Shown: in pieces, positions 61,438 through 64,000 of the stretch
Layout of the letters: each line of letters opens with the position of its first letter
Numbering within the stretch: the stretch's first letter is position 1
Position numbers and translations under genes: made by a program
Notes under the pieces: generated by a model
The model's input: the letters and a program-made list of their open reading frames with translations, nothing else
Told to the model about the DNA's origin: nothing
The model's database searches: none
NCBI GenBank assembly: GCA_029706075.1
Contig: JAINUG010000073.1
Location: 934,001-998,000, forward strand
Origin: Aldrovandia affinis
Taxonomy: Eukaryota; Chordata; Actinopteri; Notacanthiformes; Halosauridae
DNA: 64,000 bases
Reading direction: 5' to 3'

Positions 61438-62740
61438 TAAGAATGCATAATGATGCGAACCTGCGTTCAGCCCATCTAGGCTCGTCATGTCCTAATCTAA
61501 AGAGTATCTAGTACTGCATCTAGCCTGGACTTGAATAGCCCAAGCGTTTCTGCCCCTACTACCCGACCTGGCAAGCTGTTCCAGGAATTGACAACTTTCT
61601 GTGTAAAGAAAAACTTCCTAATATCTGTGCGGAATTTGCCTTTAACTAATTTCCACCTGTGGCCTCTTGTTCTGCTGACCCCACTTATCTTTAAAAATCT
61701 TTGGTATTTTCACCCGCCATTTCCCCCCCACCTGTCCCCCCCACTGACACAGCAGCGCGCCTTTCTGTTCTTTGTATACAGCGTCTGGCTTGGGCCACCC
61801 ACCCCCCCCTGCCCTGCCCTGCCCTGCCAGCGGTCACGGGACACTCCAGCAAAGCCGCTGGATTACTGCGGTGGAGCCCGACAGGAACCCACTGCCCAAC
61901 CCCGCCGCCCCCTCCTCCCTACGCCACAACATCAACAGAAAAACACAACGCCAAAGCCAGCCATGTCCACTAGCTCATCAGCCTCCTCCCCATGTGGCCC
62001 GTTGTCACAGATGTCACTCTCAGATTCTGCTGTCTGAGCACACTGTGTGTGTGTGGCGACCCATTTCTGTTGTTCCCTCGCCAAACGCTTAAGGGACCGT
62101 GTGCAAATGTTCAACAGACACGCAGTTTATAGGAGACAATTGCAGTTTGCCTGCCTGGCTGCCTTCGATACCTTCTCTAAAACTAAGCGCTTTTGCTCCT
62201 GTGTGTAAGAGCGGTTTATCGGAGCAACACCCCTGTAGGGACCTGAGCTGAACTGTGCCGGGAAAGTCCGGAGTCACAGAGAACAGATGTTTAATCACGC
62301 TACGCGCGAGAGTACGGACGGCCAGCCAGCGTGAAAGTCCAGAGTCACAGAGAACAGATGTTTAATCACGCTACGCGCGAGAGCATGGACGGCCAGCGTG
62401 AAAGTCCAGAGTCACAGAGAACAGATGTTTAATCACGCTACGCGCGAGAGCACGGCCGGACGGCCAGCGTGAAAGCCCTGAGACAGAGAGAGAGCACAGG
62501 AACAGGCCTTGCTCGGAGCACTAGGGCTCGTCAGCGCTGTCTGAGCGCGTGCGAACAGGAGCGGGCGGAGCTGGGAGCTGGGGAGGAGACTCACCACGGG
62601 CCCCTGGGGGCCGGAGTCCCGGAAGCGGCTGGACTCTTTGTGGAAGCTGTAGTTGGCCCCGAGGCCTTGGCCACCTTGTCCATGATGACCTCAGGCTCCA
62701 CATCCTCATCGCCGCGGGCGTTGATGGTCACATGGGCTCC
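49824..62740 (-). CDS. dbnl: Drebrin-like protein (mAbp1/HIP-55), 3' eleven exons, 5' end outside window
   Basis: Cytoplasmic adaptor that binds F-actin through its ADF-H and coiled-coil regions and binds dynamin and other proline-rich partners through its SH3, linking actin to endocytosis. Exons (minus): 62595-62740, 61011-61088, 60532-60683, 59322-59376, 58381-58455, 57223-57334, about 56107-56203, 53303-53377, 52308-52511, 50405-50495, 49824-49960. Order: end of ADF-H ([17 protein letters not shown]), [14 protein letters not shown], a Glu/Arg-rich coiled coil, [13 protein letters not shown], a Pro/Tyr-rich linker ([26 protein letters not shown]), then SH3 ([29 protein letters not shown]). 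Exon 62595-62740 is one base short, exon 52308-52511 is one base out of frame, and exon 56107-56203 has no clean donor. So the gene is either broken or carries assembly indels. The match to DBNL itself is firm. Confidence 0.9.
50405..50495 (-). CDS. dbnl: dbnl exon: linker and start of SH3
   Basis: 91 bp, acceptor CCCTCAG, donor GCTG|GTGAGT. Encodes [14 protein letters not shown] and then [11 protein letters not shown], the first SH3 strand. Confidence 0.94.
50950..51243 (-). mobile_element. Family C SINE in dbnl intron
   Basis: Tail side GTAGTAGCCAATTCAATACT, then GCAATGATCCGCCTCCTCCG, GCGAGCTCGTGCCGGCTCA, and tRNA-like GTTAGACCGCTACGCTAC. Confidence 0.75.
51921..52140 (-). mobile_element. 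Family B SINE in dbnl intron
   Basis: GCATTTAGCGGACGCTCTTA tail, the usual body, and head TTGAACCAGCAACCTCTGAG with CTACACTGCCA. Confidence 0.85.
52308..52511 (-). CDS. dbnl: dbnl exon: Pro-rich linker and YxxP-type motifs, frame shift
   Basis: Acceptor CTCTCCCAG, donor CCCAG|GTATGC. Phase-correct reading from the acceptor gives [20 protein letters not shown] then a proline tract and TGA. The conserved [19 protein letters not shown] lies one base off. The break must be inside the C-rich repeat (about 52370-52448). Confidence 0.75.
52785..53160 (-). mobile_element. Family C SINE in dbnl intron
   Basis: CCCAATTTGGTAGCCAATTA, GGCGGACAGCCAAACGCCGC, GGGTTTCGAACCGCGTC (B-box) and GTTAGACCGCTACGCTACC. 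Confidence 0.85.
53303..53377 (-). CDS. dbnl: dbnl exon: acidic linker
   Basis: Acceptor GACGATCAG, donor GAAG|GTTTGG (weak). Encodes [20 protein letters not shown] and EEYE. The coding strand contains a C8 run at 53319-53326 but stays in frame across it. Confidence 0.75.
53531..53750. repeat. Minisatellite, about four units of 44-61 bp
   Basis: Units start at 53531, 53579, 53625 and 53669: GCGTCT(CT)n then GGTTAGACCTCATACGCTCG and TACCCTAACT. Located in a dbnl intron. Confidence 0.92.
53751..55540. other. dbnl intron, nothing recognised
   Basis: About 1.8 kb without an exon, although the phase mismatch between the flanking exons leaves room for a missed small one. Confidence 0.4.
55570..56095. 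repeat. Compound minisatellite with (GGA)n
   Basis: Repeated GTGTGTACTGTATGTGTGCT, then GTG(C/T)TATA or TTTTACTGAGGA and (GGA)n, about six units of variable length (60-140 bp). It abuts dbnl exon 56107-56203. The frames across it are artefacts. Confidence 0.92.
56107..56203 (-). CDS. dbnl: dbnl exon with unresolved 3' boundary
   Basis: Acceptor CTGTCTCAG is clear. Encodes [11 protein letters not shown] then [19 protein letters not shown]. No donor fits the phase of the next exon. The best-looking site (CCCT|GTGAGC, about 56164) would create TAG at the junction. The given end is provisional, and a GGA minisatellite starts right after. Confidence 0.65.
56204..57222. other. dbnl intron with CT-rich tracts
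   Basis: (CA)n at 56226-56278, a GC-rich block at 56400-56560, then at 56920-57220 CT-rich repeats with a recurring TGGTCCCAGATGTTC motif (about five times). Confidence 0.7.
57223..57334 (-). CDS. dbnl: dbnl exon
   Basis: 112 bp, acceptor TTCTGCAG, donor CCAG|GTGAGA. Encodes [20 protein letters not shown] then SSPQPG, a DBNL hallmark. Confidence 0.94.
57535..57595 (+). mobile_element. LINE 3' tail fragment
   Basis: AAAGTGCTTGGAGATAATGG, AAAGCGCTGTATGAATG and (TTA)n, the usual 3' end of fish L2-type LINEs. Confidence 0.6.
57970..58057. repeat. (GA)n microsatellite
   Basis: About 86 bp pure GA in a dbnl intron. Confidence 0.96.
58295..58375. repeat. GA/GGGA purine tract
   Basis: Purine-rich tract adjoining the donor side of dbnl exon 58381-58455. 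Confidence 0.8.
58381..58455 (-). CDS. dbnl: dbnl exon
   Basis: 75 bp, acceptor CTTCTCAG, donor CAA|GTGAGT. Encodes [20 protein letters not shown]. Confidence 0.82.
58495..58850. repeat. (CA)n then (GT)n microsatellites
   Basis: Interrupted CA repeats 58495-58640 and GT repeats 58700-58850, dbnl intron. The opposite polarity could form a foldback. Confidence 0.9.
59322..59376 (-). CDS. dbnl: dbnl exon: coiled-coil continuation
   Basis: 55 bp, acceptor TTTGGCAG, donor TGG|GTGAGT. Encodes [18 protein letters not shown] in phase with its neighbours. Confidence 0.82.
59440..59575. repeat. Minisatellite, 10-17 bp units
   Basis: About ten units of GAACACGCTCTCT or shorter variants in a dbnl intron. 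The open frames here are repeat artefacts. Confidence 0.88.
59735..59912. mobile_element. Tc1/mariner-type MITE (foldback)
   Basis: TACTACCGGTCAAAAGTTTT with GAACACCCCCATTTTC at the left, and the inverted GAAAATGGGGGTGTTCTAAA and ACTTACTGGTAGTGTA at the right, TA at both ends. Matches a common fish Tc1-like terminus. Confidence 0.85.
59918..60297 (-). mobile_element. Family C SINE in dbnl intron
   Basis: TTTCTCCCAATTTGGTAGCC, GCGATGATCCACCTCCTCCA, GGCGAGTTTGTGTCGGCTCA, GGGTTTCAAACCACGA and TTAGGCCGCTTCGCTATCC. Confidence 0.82.
60355..60480. mobile_element. Fish LINE/SINE tail fragment
   Basis: TTCAATTTTATGTGTATAGC and CAGAGAACTGTCACAAATAC, typical of a common fish repeat 3' end. Boundaries uncertain. 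Confidence 0.4.
60487..60516. repeat. (GT)n microsatellite
   Basis: Pure GT run of about 30 bp just downstream of a dbnl donor. Confidence 0.93.
60532..60683 (-). CDS. dbnl: dbnl exon: coiled coil
   Basis: 152 bp, acceptor CCTCAG, donor CAGAA|GTGAGT. Encodes a Glu/Arg/Lys/Gln-rich helix ([18 protein letters not shown]). A 300-bp pyrimidine array directly precedes its acceptor. Confidence 0.88.
60685..60985. repeat. (GGGA)n/(GA)n array in dbnl intron
   Basis: 300 bp of purines on plus, with repeated GAGAGAGCAGGTGAGAGGGA units. Pyrimidine on the transcribed strand, directly upstream of dbnl exon 60532-60683. Confidence 0.93.
61011..61088 (-). CDS. dbnl: dbnl exon
   Basis: 78 bp, acceptor TTCTGCAG, donor GAG|GTGAGC. 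Encodes [15 protein letters not shown] then [10 protein letters not shown], strongly DBNL-like. Confidence 0.93.
61375..61434. repeat. (CA)n microsatellite
   Basis: CA/CG-interrupted dinucleotide repeat. Confidence 0.92.
61436..61705 (-). mobile_element. CR1-like LINE 3' fragment in dbnl intron
   Basis: The reverse complement matches 42590-42860: TTAGTTAAAGGCAAATTCCG, AGTTTTTCTTTACACAGAAA, CCAGGTCGGGTAGTAG, CCTAGATGGGCTGAA. Confidence 0.88.
62262..62476. repeat. Minisatellite, three units of 67-71 bp
   Basis: GTCACAGAGAACAGATGTTT at 62273, 62344 and 62411, each followed by AATCACGCTACGCGCGAGAG and GACGGCCAGCGTGAAAG. dbnl intron. Confidence 0.93.
62595..62740 (-). CDS. dbnl: dbnl exon: end of ADF-H domain, one-base frameshift
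   Basis: Acceptor TTCCAG, donor CCCGTG|GTGAGT. Encodes [20 protein letters not shown] and DKVAKASG. The remaining family sequence (Tyr-Ser-Phe-His... GPQGPV) is in another frame. The exon is 146 bp where 147 would keep phase. The break lies at the C4 run 62657-62660 (G4 on the coding strand). Confidence 0.88.
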
Positions 62741-62789
62741 CTGGAACGAAAACAAGCACACAGTCAGACGCTCCCGAAGGAATAATAAT

Positions 62790-63178
62790 ATAATATACGC
62801 CATTTAGCAGACGCTTTTATCCAGTAGTGTGGTATAATGGTTAGGGAACTGGGCTTGTAACGTTAAGGTTGCAGGTTCAATCCCCAGGTGGGACACTGCC
62901 GTTGTACCCTTGAGCAAGGCACTTAACCTGAATTGCTTCAGTTAATATCCAGCTGTATAAATGGATTGTACGTAAAATAAATGTGAACTGTAAGTCGCTC
63001 TGGATAAGAGCGTCTGCTAAATGCCTGTAATGTAATGTAATGTAATCCAAAGCGATTTACAGCAGTGAATGCATACATTTTCAGTATATGTATATGTGTA
63101 TATGTGGCCCCAGTGGGGATTGAACCACAACCTAAGCGTTACCAACGCTGTGCTCTACCAACTGAGCCACAGAGAACC
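62790..63178 (-). mobile_element. Family A SINE split by a family B SINE
   Basis: Tail half 62790-62823 (CATTTAGCAGACGCTTTTAT) and head half 63045-63178 (CAAAGCGATTTACAGCAGTG, TGTGGCCCCAGTGGGGATTG, CCAACTGAGCCACA). Confidence 0.9.
62824..63044 (+). mobile_element. Family B SINE, full length, inserted in family A, 5-bp TSD
   Basis: GTAGTGTGGTATAATGGTTA head, B-box GGTTCAATCCC, CACTTAACCTGAATTGCTTC, TCGCTCTGGATAAGAGCGTC and (TGTAA)n. ATCCA at 62819-62823 and 63045-63049. Confidence 0.92.
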
Positions 63179-63314
63179 ACACAGAATGACACACCCACAT
63201 GCGACGCTGCGAGAGAACAAGACAGCGAGCGTGGTGCTAAACGAGCAGGCTCACGCTGTCCACTGGCAGGTTTTAGCGCTTCAGCGCTCACTTCTCCTTA
63301 AAGGAATACAAAGA

Positions 63315-63672
63315 GGGGCCTCCCGGGTGGCGTAACGATAAAGGCGTTCGACAGGGATGCATGCTGCCCACTGCGGCTGGGGGTTCGATTCCGTCGGAAG
63401 TGCCACTAGGGGGCAGCAATTGGCTGTCCGCCCCAGGGAGGGGGAGGCAAGCTGGCATGAGCTCGCTGCAGAAAAGCTTCTCTCTGGCCGTATCGGAATC
63501 ACGGTCGGCAATTAGCGAGTTCTGTCTCGGAGGAGGCGGTTCGTCGTTCCTGCTACTACCATTATCATAACAGTGGGCTTGTGGAGGGGATGGTTGGAAC
63601 AATAAAGGGTATTAATTGGCCACCAAGTTGAGAGAAAAACAGGAAAGAAAAATAAATATATAAATAAATAAA
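63315..63672 (+). mobile_element. Family C SINE, near full length
   Basis: GGCCTCCCGGGTGGCGTAAC head (A-box), GGGTTCGATTCCG (B-box), AATTGGCTGTCCGCCCCAGG, CTCGGAGGAGGCGGTTCG and an (AAATA)n end. Confidence 0.88.
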
Positions 63673-63949
63673 ACATCCTGCAATACAGGAACTTTGCACG
63701 TGGAAAGAGCCTTGCAGCTCAAAGGCAAAGCCTGCTCAAAGCCTTTGGAGAAAGTCCAAAAGAAGAGCGAATCTGGTAAACTGTTTAAGATGTGAGGCCA
63801 GTGCGATCGCACAGTGCGTTTCTGTTGTCCTCTCCTGCGAGGTGAAGCGGGGGGACTGACTGCTGCAGAACCCTCCACACAAGAGACTTTCACACTGTCT
63901 GCTGCTTTCCTGTAATTGTCTCTGGTTTCACATCCTGTAGCAGGCTTTG

Positions 63950-64000
<51 letters not shown>
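63950..64000. repeat. (CA)n microsatellite at the window edge
   Basis: Pure CA repeat running off the right end. Confidence 0.95.

Overview
The window is teleost fish chromosome. It has spliced vertebrate genes, long (GT)n/(GA)n microsatellites, and many tRNA-derived SINEs. Most of the SINEs end in the 3' stem-loop tail TCTGGATAAGAGCGTCTGCT followed by TGTAA-type repeats. That tail resembles the one shared by the eel LINE UnaL2 and its SINEs, so an early-branching teleost such as an elopomorph is possible, but the species cannot be fixed from sequence alone.

Layout. (1) 1-3000: a piggyBac transposon with an apparently intact, single-intron transposase gene (exons 581-716 and 967-2582). (2) 3000-8900: degenerate Tc1, a hAT-type MITE, small tandem repeats and no host gene. 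(3) 9279-26394, minus strand: a complete arid5a gene, a predicted 619-residue DNA-binding protein in 7 coding exons, with its promoter just beyond 26394. Its introns hold several SINEs, two hAT MITEs, a Tc1 remnant and a 330-bp purine/pyrimidine array. (4) 26.6-48.2 kb: a gene-poor interval with nested Tc1, LINE and SINE debris, including a deleted CR1-like LINE (41.0-42.9 kb) head to head with an L2/Rex1-like LINE (39.7-41.0 kb). (5) 49824-62740 and beyond the right edge, minus strand: eleven exons of dbnl (drebrin-like/mAbp1/HIP-55), covering the end of the ADF-H domain, the coiled coil, the proline/tyrosine-rich linker and the C-terminal SH3 domain. The first part of the ADF-H domain is outside the window. 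(6) 62.8-64.0 kb: nested SINEs and a (CA)n edge.

arid5a (nuclear AT-rich DNA/RNA-binding regulator) and dbnl (cytoplasmic actin and endocytosis adaptor) have no evident joint function. They are two unrelated genes in the same orientation, separated by about 23 kb of repeats.

I did not find a novel multi-gene system. The points most worth a second look are: the intact piggyBac gene with a duplicated first-exon segment; five hAT MITEs whose 8-bp target duplications all have TA at positions 4-5; two or three reading-frame breaks in dbnl, two of them in or beside G-runs or C-rich repeats (assembly error or a broken gene); nested SINE insertions with clean target duplications; and a repeat flanked by an unusually long 38-bp direct duplication.
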